Assembly: GCA_040754375.1 (NCBI GenBank)
Contig: JBFMCT010000023.1
Span: 1-51,781, forward strand
Origin: Actinomycetota bacterium
GTDB lineage: Bacteria > Actinomycetota > Acidimicrobiia > Acidimicrobiales > AC-14
Direction: 5' to 3'
Length of the DNA stretch: 51,781 nt
Below are positions 7,306-14,944 of this stretch, in pieces. A program made the translations under genes and the position numbers. The notes beneath the pieces are model-generated. The model searched no databases. It had not been told where the DNA came from and saw nothing but the letters and a program-made list of their open reading frames with translations. Each line of letters starts with the position of its first letter. Within the stretch, counting starts at the first letter, position 1.

Positions 7306-9060
7306 GTGGCAGACGAGACTTCCCGTCTGTTCCAGTTGGAGTTCCGCGACTACTTCGAGATCATCCGGCGACGGAAGCTGACCGTCATCGGGGCCATCGT
7401 CGTCGTCTTCGTCACGGGGCTCTTCCTGTCTGTGCGCGAGCAGAAGATCTACCGCGCCTCGGCCGAGGTCCTGATCAACTCGGTCTCGTCCGCCGGGGCC
7501 GACGTGCAGCCCGACCTCGATACCGAGTCGAGGCTGGTCCAGAGCGAGGCCGTCAGGGCGCGGGCCAACGAGGAGGTGCCCGGGGTCGGTTCGGTGTCGG
7601 TCAGCATCATCGGCACCAAGATCGTGCGGGTGTCTGCCGAGGATGCCGTGCCCTCCCGGGCTGTCGAGACGGTCAATGCCTACGTCAAGGCCTACACCGA
7701 GTACCGCCAGGAGCAAGAGGTCGACCGCCTGCTGCGGGCCGCCGAGGAGACCGACGCCCGCATCGCCGACCTCGACCGCCAGGTGCGGGAGCTGTCGGAC
7801 CAGCTCGACGAGCGCCTGGCCGACGTGCAGGCCCGCTACGCGCCCGTGTTCGGCGAGACGGCCGCCGAGGCCGGGGCCCGCCAGCTCGCCCTGGCCCGCG
7901 AGACGGCCGCCGTGGAGGCCGAGCTGCGCCCCCGGCGGGACACCTTCCAGCGCCAGCAGCTCCTGCTGGAGGGCAACCTCCAAGAGCTGCTGGCCCGCAG
8001 CCAGAGGGCGGGCGAGGGCGTCCAGGTGCTGGCCTCGCCCACCGAGCCCACCGAGCCCATCCGCCCCAAGCCCGTGGAGGACGGGGTCAAGGCCTTCGGC
8101 ATGGGCCTGGTCCTGGGTCTCTGCCTGGCCTTTCTGTTCGAGTACTTCGACGACTCGGTCCAGTCCCGCGAAGACCTCCAGCGGGCCGTGGGCCACCAGA
8201 AAGCCGTCCTGGGGGTCATCCCCACGGCCCAGGCGTGGAAGGACGCGTCCCGTTCCGAGCTGGTGTCGATAACCGACCCCAAATCACCCACGGCCGAGGC
8301 GTACCGCGCCCTGCGGACCTCTGTGCACTTCGCCGGGCTCGAGGAGAAGCTGGCCGTGCTGTCGATCACCAGCCCCTCGCCCGGCGAAGGCAAGACCACG
8401 ACCCTGGCCAACCTGGCCGTGGTCCTGGCCGAGTCCGGCCGGCGGGTGGTGATCTTGGACTGCGACCTGCGCCGCCCCCGGGTCCACACCTTCTTCGGGC
8501 TGTCCAACGAGATCGGGTTCACGTCGGTGATGATCGGTGAGGCCCCGCTGTCGGTGGCCCTCCAGAAGGTGCCCGACGTGAGCCGGCTCTACCTGCTGGC
8601 GTCGGGGCCCATCCCCCCCAACCCGTCCGAGCTGCTGGCGTCCAGCCGGTTCGCGGACGTGTTGCGCCTGCTCAAGGCCGACGGCACGGTGCTGCTCATC
8701 GACACCCCACCGCTGCTGCCCGTGACCGACGCGGCCGTGATCGCCCCCCACTGCGACCGCACGCTCCTGGTGGTGGCGGCCGGCAAGAGCACCAAGAAGC
8801 ACGTGCGTAACGCCGTCGAGCTGCTCGAACAGGTCGATGCCCCCTTCGCCGGGGTGGTGCTCAACAAGGCCGACAACACCAAGCGCGACGGTTACTACCG
8901 CTACTACTACGCCACCGACGACGATTACCTGGCCGGCGACGGAGCCGGCCGCAACGGCGCGGCGCCGGCCCGCAACAGCTCGGCCAACGGTGCCCGCCAG
9001 CCGCCGGCCAACGGGGCCGCCCGCCGCCCGGCCAAAGCCAAGGCCCCCCGCCGCCGCTGA
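7306..9060 (+). CDS. Wzz-domain/bacterial tyrosine kinase fusion (CpsD/Wzc-like)
   Basis: The 584-residue protein has an N-terminal Wzz chain-length domain with a membrane helix at about 28-46, a periplasmic coiled-coil region (about 140-240), a second helix (about 265-285), and a cytoplasmic BY-kinase domain. Walker A is SPGEGKTT (358-365) and Walker A' is VVILDCDLRRP (from 381). A tyrosine-rich stretch (DGYYRYYYATDDDYL) near the C-terminus is the usual autophosphorylation cluster, followed by an unusual Asn/Ala/Pro/Lys-rich tail. Such proteins control polymer length and export by cycles of autophosphorylation. The GTG start is 7 bases after a -10-like TAGTCT (7294-7299), which suggests a leaderless transcript. 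Confidence 0.93.
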   Translation: MADETSRLFQLEFRDYFEIIRRRKLTVIGAIVVVFVTGLFLSVREQKIYRASAEVLINSVSSAGADVQPDLDTESRLVQSEAVRARANEEVPGVGSVSVSIIGTKIVRVSAEDAVPSRAVETVNAYVKAYTEYRQEQEVDRLLRAAEETDARIADLDRQVRELSDQLDERLADVQARYAPVFGETAAEAGARQLALARETAAVEAELRPRRDTFQRQQLLLEGNLQELLARSQRAGEGVQVLASPTEPTEPIRPKPVEDGVKAFGMGLVLGLCLAFLFEYFDDSVQSREDLQRAVGHQKAVLGVIPTAQAWKDASRSELVSITDPKSPTAEAYRALRTSVHFAGLEEKLAVLSITSPSPGEGKTTTLANLAVVLAESGRRVVILDCDLRRPRVHTFFGLSNEIGFTSVMIGEAPLSVALQKVPDVSRLYLLASGPIPPNPSELLASSRFADVLRLLKADGTVLLIDTPPLLPVTDAAVIAPHCDRTLLVVAAGKSTKKHVRNAVELLEQVDAPFAGVVLNKADNTKRDGYYRYYYATDDDYLAGDGAGRNGAAPARNSSANGARQPPANGAARRPAKAKAPRRR

Positions 9061-9120
9061 GCCCCAACCTCGGTCCTGGGGGGCCTCTCCGACGTGTGCC
9101 AGCGCCACGGGCGCCAGCGG

Positions 9121-9345
9121 TCAGGGACGAGTAGGCGGGCTAACCAGATCGCCGCGATGACACGCTGCTGGCTGGCGTACTCCCGCAGGATGCCTGTCCT
9201 TGGTGACGAGGGCATGGCCCCCAAACGCCGCTGTGGCATAGATCATGCGGTCGGCGGGGTCCCGTGGAACCCGGCAAGGGACACCGCTTCCACGGCGATC
9301 GAGGGTGTCAGCCTGCGAGCTTGGCTCAAGGTTAACCATGGTCAA
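9121..9345 (-). pseudogene. Remnant of a VapC-type PIN-domain toxin
   Basis: The reverse strand encodes DPADRMIYATAAFGGHALVTKD, which matches the C-terminal half of VapC PIN toxins, where the aspartates of DPxDR and TxD bind metal. The expected continuation, ILREYASQQRVIAAIW, lies in the next frame, so a frameshift falls near 9205-9212. The N-terminal half with the first catalytic aspartate is not recognisable, and no antitoxin gene is adjacent. I read it as a decayed toxin gene. The spacer around it (9061-9377) holds nothing else I can identify. Confidence 0.6.
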
Positions 9346-9377
9346 CGACCATGGTCAGCCCAGCGGTGTCGGCGGTG

Positions 9378-10310
9378 TCAGCCGGCCCGGGATGCGAACC
9401 AGGCCACCGTGCGGGCCATGCCGTCGTCCATCTCGATGGTGGCCCGGTAGCCCAGGGCCTGGGCCGCGGCCGTGGGGTCGCCCCAGGTGTGGCGCACGTC
9501 GCCCGCCCGGGGCTCGGTGTGCACGGGGGTGACGTCGGCCCCCAGCACCCGGGCCACGGTGTGGAGGATGTCGAGCACGCTGTGGGTGGCCGCCCCGGCG
9601 ATGTTGTAGGCCTGGCCCGAGCAGGCGGCCGCCGGCGCGGCCGAGGCAGCCAGGTTGGCGGCCACCACGTCGTCGATGTAGGTGAACGACCGTGACTGGA
9701 GCCCGTCGCCGTGCACGATGGGCGCCTCCCCGGTGCGCACCGCCTCGATGAACAGGGGGACCACGGCCGCGTAAGCCGAGTCGGGCCGCTGGCGGGGGCC
9801 GTAGACGTTGAAGTAGCGCAGCGAGGCCGTCTCCAGCCCGTAGAGCTCGGCGAACACCCGGCAGTAGTGCTCGCCCGCCAGCTTGGTCACGGCGTAGGGC
9901 GAGCGGGGGGCCAGGGGTGTCGACTCGGGCGTGGGCAGCACGGTGGCGCCCCCGTAGACGCTGCTGGAGGACGAGTAGACCACCCGCCGGGCACCGGCGT
10001 CGAGGGCCGCCTTGAGCACCAGCAGGGTGCCGTGGGTGTTGGCCCGGTCGGTCGACACCGGGTCGTTGACCGACCGCAGCACGGCCCGGTGGGCAGCCAG
10101 GTGGAACACGTGGTCCACGCCCTCCATGGCCTTGCCCACCACCTCGGCGTCGGCCACGTCCCCCTCGACCAACTCGGCCCCTTCGGGGATGTTCTCCCGG
10201 TAGCCCGTCGACAGGTCGTCGAGCACCCTCACCTCGTGGCCGGCCTCGACGAGGGACGTGGCAAGGGACGATCCGATGAAGCCGGCTCCGCCGGTGACCA
10301 GGGCTCTCAT
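9378..10310 (-). CDS. NAD-dependent UDP-sugar 4-epimerase (WbpP/GalE-like)
   Basis: This 310-residue protein belongs to the extended short-chain dehydrogenases. The NAD-binding loop is TGGAGFIGS (6-14), the active site has SSSSSVYG (113-120) and Y139-x3-K143, and RYFNVYGPRQRP follows as in UDP-hexose and UDP-HexNAc 4-epimerases. It would interconvert UDP-GlcNAc/GalNAc or UDP-Glc/Gal, giving donors for the glycosyltransferases of the locus. The start is the ATG just before the Rossmann strand; the frame is open further upstream without domain support. It is divergent from the dehydratase gene at 10497, with 186 bases between them for both promoters. Confidence 0.88.
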   Translation of the reverse strand: MRALVTGGAGFIGSSLATSLVEAGHEVRVLDDLSTGYRENIPEGAELVEGDVADAEVVGKAMEGVDHVFHLAAHRAVLRSVNDPVSTDRANTHGTLLVLKAALDAGARRVVYSSSSSVYGGATVLPTPESTPLAPRSPYAVTKLAGEHYCRVFAELYGLETASLRYFNVYGPRQRPDSAYAAVVPLFIEAVRTGEAPIVHGDGLQSRSFTYIDDVVAANLAASAAPAAACSGQAYNIAGAATHSVLDILHTVARVLGADVTPVHTEPRAGDVRHTWGDPTAAAQALGYRATIEMDDGMARTVAWFASRAG

Positions 10311-10496
10311 GGCTCGCGACCGTAGCGGGCAAGCGACCGTCGGTGCAGATTTCCACATTGGACGGTCGAACACACAGGTCGGCGGTGTACCGGGATTCCT
10401 ACCACGCGGACCATTCACGGGCAGCCTATTCCGGAGCCTCCAACTCGCTGTTACACTGCCTCCGGCACTCGGTGGACGATCGGTGGGGGCGGGTCC

Positions 10497-12314
10497 ATGT
10501 TGCGTTCTGGTCACAACCGGCGGATGCGCCAGACGGCGCAGGTGGCTCACGACGCCGTGTGCTGGGCCCTCGCCCTCGTGGTGGCAGCCACCCTGCGCTT
10601 CGACTTCAGGCTCAACCTCGTCGACTTCCGCTCTCTGGTGCGCCTGCTCCCGGTGCTGTTCGGAGCCCAGATCGTGGCCGGATTGTTGTTCGGGCTCTAC
10701 CGCGGCCGGTGGCGTTTCGGTGGTTTCGAAGAAGTCTTGGCCCTGGCCAAGGTCGTCGCCGTCACTTCAGGCGTCGCCTATATCGCCAACATCGCTATAG
10801 GTCCTCAGCCTCTACCGAGAAGTGTCCCGCCGGCGGCCGGCATCATTGCCTTGGTGCTGATGGCCGCCGGCCGCTACCTGCGCCGGTCGGTCCACGAGCA
10901 CCGGCGTCGGCCGTGCGCCGACGAATGCCAGCGCCTGCTCGTCTTCGGGGCGGGCGAAGCGGGCTCGCAGATCATCCGGTCGCTCCTGTGCAAGCCCGAC
11001 GGCCGCTTCCTGCCCGTGGCCCTTCTCGACGACGACCCGGCCAAGAAGAACCTGCGGATCATGCGGGTGCCGGTGGTCGGTGACCGCCACCAGATCGCCC
11101 AGGCGGCCAAGATCCTCGACGCATCGGTGCTGCTCATCGCCATTCCCAGCGCCGGTTCGCACCTGGTGACCGAGATCAGCGAGCTGGCCCTGGCTGCAGG
11201 CCTGGCCGTGAAGGTCCTGCCTTCGGTCGACGAGCTGGTGGACCAGGAGGCGGGGCCGGCCGACATCCGCGACATCACCCCTGCCGACTTGCTCGGCCGC
11301 CACGAGGTCCACACCGACATCGCGGCCATCGCCGGCTACCTGACCGGCAAGCGGGTGCTGGTGACCGGGGCCGGCGGTTCGATCGGTTCTGAACTGTGCC
11401 GCCAGATCGACAAGTTCGCCCCCGCCGAGCTGGTCATGGTCGACCGTGACGAGTCGGCCCTGCACGCCCTTCAACTGTCGATGACGGGCCGGGCCCTTCT
11501 CGATTCCCCCGAGCTCGTGCTGGCCGACCTGCGCGACCACGCCGAAGTCAGGCGGCTGGTCGTCAGGCGCAAGCCCGATGTGATCTTCCACGCGGCCGCC
11601 CTCAAGCACCTGGCCATGCTCGAGCGCCACCCGGCCGAGGCCGTGAAGACCAACGTGTGGGCCACCCTCAACCTGCTGGAGGCAGCCGTGGAAGCCGGCG
11701 TGGGCCGGTTCGTCAATATCTCGACCGACAAGGCCGCCGACCCCGAGAGCGTGCTTGGTTTCAGTAAGCGCATCACCGAGCGGCTTACTTCTCATATGTC
11801 AGCCCAGAGCCCGACTGTGTGCCTCAGTGTACGGTTCGGCAACGTGCTCGGCAGCCGGGGGTCGGTGCTCACCACCTTCCAGGCCCAGATCGACCGAGGA
11901 GGGCCCATTACCGTCACCCACCCCGACGTCACCCGCTACTTCATGACCGTCGAGGAGGCTGTGCAACTCGTCATCCAGGCCGGGGCCATCGGCTCCGACG
12001 GCGAGGTCATGGTGCTCGACATGGGCAAGCCCGTGCGCATCGCCGAGGTGGCCAACGTCCTGGCCGCCCGCTCCCCCCGCCCCATCCCCGTCCAGTTCAC
12101 CGGCCTGCGCCCCGGCGAGAAGCTCCACGAGGTTCTGTTCGCGGAGGGCGAAGACGGCTCGTGCCGCCATCACCCCCTCATCTCCCACGTCCCCGCCCCG
12201 CCCCTGCACCCCGAGCTGGTCCGCGAGATCGACACCACGACGACCGTCGGCCACCTCACCGCCGTCCTCTGCGACGTCTGCTTCCGCGACGTCCGGGCTC
12301 CCCGCCTAGGGTGA
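10497..12314 (+). CDS. Membrane UDP-sugar 4,6-dehydratase (PglF/CapD/FlaA1-like)
   Basis: The 605-residue protein is built like PglF/CapD/WbpM: four N-terminal membrane segments (to about residue 125), a CoA-binding-like Rossmann module (RLLVFGAGEAG), and a C-terminal dehydratase domain with TGAGGSIGSE (290-299). The active site carries STDKA and the motif FSKRITE, where most SDR enzymes have Y-x3-K; this family lacks the tyrosine. The reaction would be UDP-GlcNAc to its 4-keto-6-deoxy derivative, the first step to di-N-acetyl-bacillosamine, QuiNAc or FucNAc-type sugars. Its stop overlaps a GTG start of the lasso B1 gene (GTGA at 12311-12314), so it may head the lasso operon. Confidence 0.92.
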   Translation: MLRSGHNRRMRQTAQVAHDAVCWALALVVAATLRFDFRLNLVDFRSLVRLLPVLFGAQIVAGLLFGLYRGRWRFGGFEEVLALAKVVAVTSGVAYIANIAIGPQPLPRSVPPAAGIIALVLMAAGRYLRRSVHEHRRRPCADECQRLLVFGAGEAGSQIIRSLLCKPDGRFLPVALLDDDPAKKNLRIMRVPVVGDRHQIAQAAKILDASVLLIAIPSAGSHLVTEISELALAAGLAVKVLPSVDELVDQEAGPADIRDITPADLLGRHEVHTDIAAIAGYLTGKRVLVTGAGGSIGSELCRQIDKFAPAELVMVDRDESALHALQLSMTGRALLDSPELVLADLRDHAEVRRLVVRRKPDVIFHAAALKHLAMLERHPAEAVKTNVWATLNLLEAAVEAGVGRFVNISTDKAADPESVLGFSKRITERLTSHMSAQSPTVCLSVRFGNVLGSRGSVLTTFQAQIDRGGPITVTHPDVTRYFMTVEEAVQLVIQAGAIGSDGEVMVLDMGKPVRIAEVANVLAARSPRPIPVQFTGLRPGEKLHEVLFAEGEDGSCRHHPLISHVPAPPLHPELVREIDTTTTVGHLTAVLCDVCFRDVRAPRLG

Positions 12315-12625
12315 GCGCGAGCTTCGGCTGCGATCCCATGGAGACCATGCGCGTTAGCGATCATTGCGAATGGCGGGCCATCGAGGGCGAGGTTGTGGTT
12401 CTCGACCTGCGCACGGAGCTCTACCTCAGCTTCAACGACACGGGTGCCGCGCTGTGGCGCGGCCTGGCCGCAGGGGCGACTGGCGACGAGCTGGTCGAGC
12501 GCCTCGTGACGGCATACGAGGTTGAGGAGTCGGCAGCGCGCACTGACGTGGTCGCATTTCTGGGCGAGCTGGTCGCGCTGGGTCTGGTGGAAAGTGTCGA
12601 GCCTGATGCCGATCCGCATGGTTGA
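12311..12625 (+). CDS. Lasso peptide B1 protein (PqqD-like RiPP recognition element)
   Basis: The product (104 residues from GTG 12311, 95 from ATG 12338, 92 from ATG 12347) is a PqqD-like RiPP recognition element. The core is EWRAIEGEVVVLDLRTELYL-SFNDTGAALWRGL followed by helices with TGDELVERLVTAYEV and FLGELVALGLVE. In lasso clusters this small protein binds the precursor's leader peptide and presents it to the B2 protease. I list the GTG because it overlaps the upstream stop by four bases, as at other junctions here, although the ATG at 12347 has a GGAG just ahead. It overlaps the B2 gene by 20 bases. Confidence 0.88.
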   Translation: MSASFGCDPMETMRVSDHCEWRAIEGEVVVLDLRTELYLSFNDTGAALWRGLAAGATGDELVERLVTAYEVEESAARTDVVAFLGELVALGLVESVEPDADPHG

Positions 12626-12980
12626 CCGCCCTCGCCTGCGGTCGGCCTGGTGGGCGGCCGGCGCCCTGCGGGGCCTGCGTCGCCCGAGCAGCGCGCTGTG
12701 CGCGTTGCCGCCACCACCGCCGGATCTCGACGACGACGCGCAGTGGGGCGTCCGAGTAATGCTGCGTCTCGGCCGGGCCACCTGCCTGGAACGTTCCCGC
12801 ATCTTGCAGGCATGGGAGGTGGCTCACGGACGTTTGTGTGATGTAGTGATCGGCGTCAGCCGCCCGTCCGACGGCTTCAAGGCCCACGCCTGGCTGGCGC
12901 GGCGAACTTCCTCCGCACCGCCCGTCGGCCCGTTCGAAGAGCTGGCCCGGCTGCCCGGCACGGACACGCCTCCTCGGTGA
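12606..12980 (+). CDS. Lasso peptide B2 protein (transglutaminase-like leader peptidase)
   Basis: The 124-residue protein matches the lasso B2 family: the nucleophile region ATCLERSRILQAW places Cys60, and VVIGVSRPSDGFKAHAWL places His94. These enzymes cut the leader from the precursor. The usual third catalytic acid, an aspartate roughly twelve residues after the histidine in McjB, is not visible, because the protein reads RRTSSAPPVGP there. The segment is therefore divergent and may use another residue. An ATG at 12618 is a possible alternative start. The gene overlaps B1 by 20 bases and ends in a GTGA overlap with the cyclase gene. Confidence 0.85.
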   Translation: MPIRMVDRPRLRSAWWAAGALRGLRRPSSALCALPPPPPDLDDDAQWGVRVMLRLGRATCLERSRILQAWEVAHGRLCDVVIGVSRPSDGFKAHAWLARRTSSAPPVGPFEELARLPGTDTPPR

Positions 12981-14743
12981 CGCTTCCCCCCCTCGCCAAC
13001 CTCTTCGCCTTCTCCTCGCCCGACCGAAGGCTACGGGGCGAGGTCGAGGCCGACCTCATTGCCGCCCGGTCGTTCGCCGAGGTGTGGCGCCCCCACCCCC
13101 AGTGGGTGGTGGCCGAGGCACCCCTGCCCGAGTCACCGCCCACGGTGGAGGCGGCGAGGCGGGCCGGGCTCGTGTTCGTGGAAGGCCGCGACCGCCTCAT
13201 CAGCAGGGCCCGGCCCGAGGACGACACCGCCGGCCTCCTCGACGTCTTGGCCGCCGGCCCCGGCCGGCTTGCCACCCTGCCCGGCGACTTCGGCCTCGTC
13301 CACTTCCGGGACGACGGGTCGGCTGTCGTGGTGCGGTCGTGCGCGGGGCGTGTGCCCCTGTACGTGTGGGCCGATGGCGCGGAGGTAGCCATCGCCACCC
13401 TGCAACGGGACCTGGTCGCCCACCTACCCGGTGAGATCAGGATCGACCCTCTCTCGCATGCCACGTGGATGAGTTGCAGGGGCTTCACCCCCGACAACCG
13501 GACGTTCGTGGCGGGGGCGACGATCGTGCCCTCCGGCCACCGGGCCGTGGTGGCCCCGGCGGCTCCCGTTCGTCCGGAGCGCTACTGGGACCCGAGACCC
13601 GAGCGGCCGGTCAGCAGCTCCGCCCGGATCGTCACCGACCACGCCGCCCGGCTGCGGGAGCTACTGGTGGGCAATCTCGCCTTGGAGCTCGATCGCGGGG
13701 GTCGCAACCTCTTGAGCGCCAGCGGGGGAGTGGACTCATCGGCGATCGGGGCCCTCGCCGCCGGGCCGGCGGGGCGCCCGATCAACGTGGCGGTCAGCCT
13801 GGTCCCTCGTCCCGGGCCCAAGCTGGAACATGAGCACAGCTACATCACCCCACTGCTCGATCACCTCAACGTCGCCCGGCGCTACGAGTTCGGGGCATAC
13901 CCGGGGGCCATCGACGGCTTGCAGCGGGACGCATCGCCGTCGTTCTTCCCCAAGTTCCATCCCGTCTTGTGCGTGCTCGACCGCGTGGTAAACGAGACGG
14001 GGGTGCTGACCTATGTAGGTGGGGAATTCTGCGACGACCTGTTCGGGGCGCCGGTGCTGCACGACTGGAACGTCTCGGCGCCACCCTGGCAGGCCCTGGC
14101 GAGGACGGGTCGCGACCTGCATGGCCGGGCCTCGCTGCTCCGCTGGTGCAGGGACCGGGCCGCTGGCGTGCTCGGATGGAGGCTGACGGACCTACCGGAC
14201 CGTCTGCCCGAACCGGTCAACTCTGAGCTCCAGGCCGAGTACGAGCAGTGGCGGCGTGGCCAACGCCGCTATCCCACCGGGGCTCATCGAGCGCGCCGCA
14301 ACCTGATGGAGCGGTTCCCCTGTGGCGTGAGCTGGTTGGAGATGAACTGGGAGATCAGCTCGTCCTACGGTGTGCGCCGGGTGCTTCCCTTCGTGACCCG
14401 GGACATGCTCGAACTGGCTGCTGCCTGCCACCCACAGGAGGTCCTGGCCGACGGTCCCAAGACGCTGTTGCGCCGCGGCCTGCGGGACGACGTGCCCCAC
14501 CGGAACCTCTACCGGCCCGACAAGGGGGCGTTCCTGCGGGGAGAGCCGCGCCCGCCAAGGTCGAGCCCGACCGGCTTTCCCTCAGAGGCCGCCGCGATCT
14601 TGGACAAGTCCTGGCTTGCTCGATCCCGCTCATGCGAGCGATCCGTGGCGTGGGCCCTCCTCTTACTGCTACGATCCCTCAGCGAGTTTGGGCGGCAACG
14701 GTCGCAGCGGCCGGGCCTTTCGTACAGCACGGAGGCAACGTGA
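12977..14743 (+). CDS. Lasso peptide macrolactam synthetase (C protein, asparagine synthetase homologue)
   Basis: The 588-residue protein has the two domains of asparagine synthetase B: a glutamine-amidotransferase-like N-terminus without the catalytic Cys2 (it begins MTLPPLANL), and an ATP-pyrophosphatase domain with SGGVDSS at 249-255. Loss of Cys2 is typical of lasso cyclases, which adenylate an Asp/Glu side chain of the core and join it to the new N-terminus. The start is a GTG overlapping the B2 stop (GTGA, 12977-12980), and its own stop overlaps the GTG of the precursor gene (14740-14743). Both junctions imply translational coupling. Confidence 0.92.
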   Translation: MTLPPLANLFAFSSPDRRLRGEVEADLIAARSFAEVWRPHPQWVVAEAPLPESPPTVEAARRAGLVFVEGRDRLISRARPEDDTAGLLDVLAAGPGRLATLPGDFGLVHFRDDGSAVVVRSCAGRVPLYVWADGAEVAIATLQRDLVAHLPGEIRIDPLSHATWMSCRGFTPDNRTFVAGATIVPSGHRAVVAPAAPVRPERYWDPRPERPVSSSARIVTDHAARLRELLVGNLALELDRGGRNLLSASGGVDSSAIGALAAGPAGRPINVAVSLVPRPGPKLEHEHSYITPLLDHLNVARRYEFGAYPGAIDGLQRDASPSFFPKFHPVLCVLDRVVNETGVLTYVGGEFCDDLFGAPVLHDWNVSAPPWQALARTGRDLHGRASLLRWCRDRAAGVLGWRLTDLPDRLPEPVNSELQAEYEQWRRGQRRYPTGAHRARRNLMERFPCGVSWLEMNWEISSSYGVRRVLPFVTRDMLELAAACHPQEVLADGPKTLLRRGLRDDVPHRNLYRPDKGAFLRGEPRPPRSSPTGFPSEAAAILDKSWLARSRSCERSVAWALLLLLRSLSEFGRQRSQRPGLSYSTEAT

Positions 14744-14883
14744 AGGACGGGACGAAGGCGAAGTGTCGGGCGCCGTACGAGAGGCCAGCCATCCGGGAGT
14801 TGGGCACCCTAAGTGACTTAACCCTTGGAGCAGCGGATGGTCCGCCTGGGGTCGACCTCGTTGTCTTAAGCGCCGGCCTTTAG
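14740..14883 (+). CDS. Lasso peptide precursor (A), 47 residues
   Basis: The frame begins with a GTG that overlaps the cyclase stop by four bases and has GGAGG at 14731-14735. Residues 13-28 fit the lasso leader pattern Y-x2-P-x-L/I-x3-G-x5-T: Y13, P16, I18, G22, T28. The C-terminal part reads G30 then AADGPPGVDLVVLSAGL (31-47). If Thr is at position -2 as in lariatin, the core starts at G30 and the acid residues fall at 4 and 10, outside the usual ring sizes of 7-9. If cleavage is one residue later, A31 and D39 give a 9-membered ring. S44 is the only hydroxyl residue after the leader and is the candidate site for kinase action. It is short and easily missed. Confidence 0.85.
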   Translation: MKDGTKAKCRAPYERPAIRELGTLSDLTLGAADGPPGVDLVVLSAGL

Positions 14884-14892
14884 TCAAGTCAA

Positions 14893-14931
14893 GCTAGCCG
14901 ACGAGGAAGGCGAAGTAACGATCAGGCTAGC
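14893..14931 (+). promoter_or_regulatory. Stem-loop behind the lasso precursor gene
   Basis: GCTAGCC (14893-14899) pairs perfectly with GGCTAGC (14925-14931), 10 bases after the precursor stop. The loop holds a strong ribosome-binding-like GAGGAAGG (14903-14910). Such a hairpin could protect the precursor mRNA end or partly terminate transcription, so that precursor exceeds the enzymes, and could mask the ribosome site of the next gene. The role is inferred from position only. Confidence 0.5.
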
Positions 14932-14944
14932 GGTCCGGGTTCTC

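Noticed and set aside
7252-8196. Upstream extension of the reverse glycosyltransferase frame
   Set aside because: It lies antisense to the BY-kinase coding region and shows no glycosyltransferase sequence, so the start was set at 7251.
14248-14883. A 211-codon forward frame that includes the lasso precursor
   Set aside because: The first 164 codons overlap the cyclase gene in another frame and are Arg/Pro-rich; the GTG at 14740 with GGAGG gives the real 47-residue precursor.
14884-14944. A second lasso precursor behind the first
   Set aside because: The 61 bases contain no leader motif and no start codon with a usable frame.
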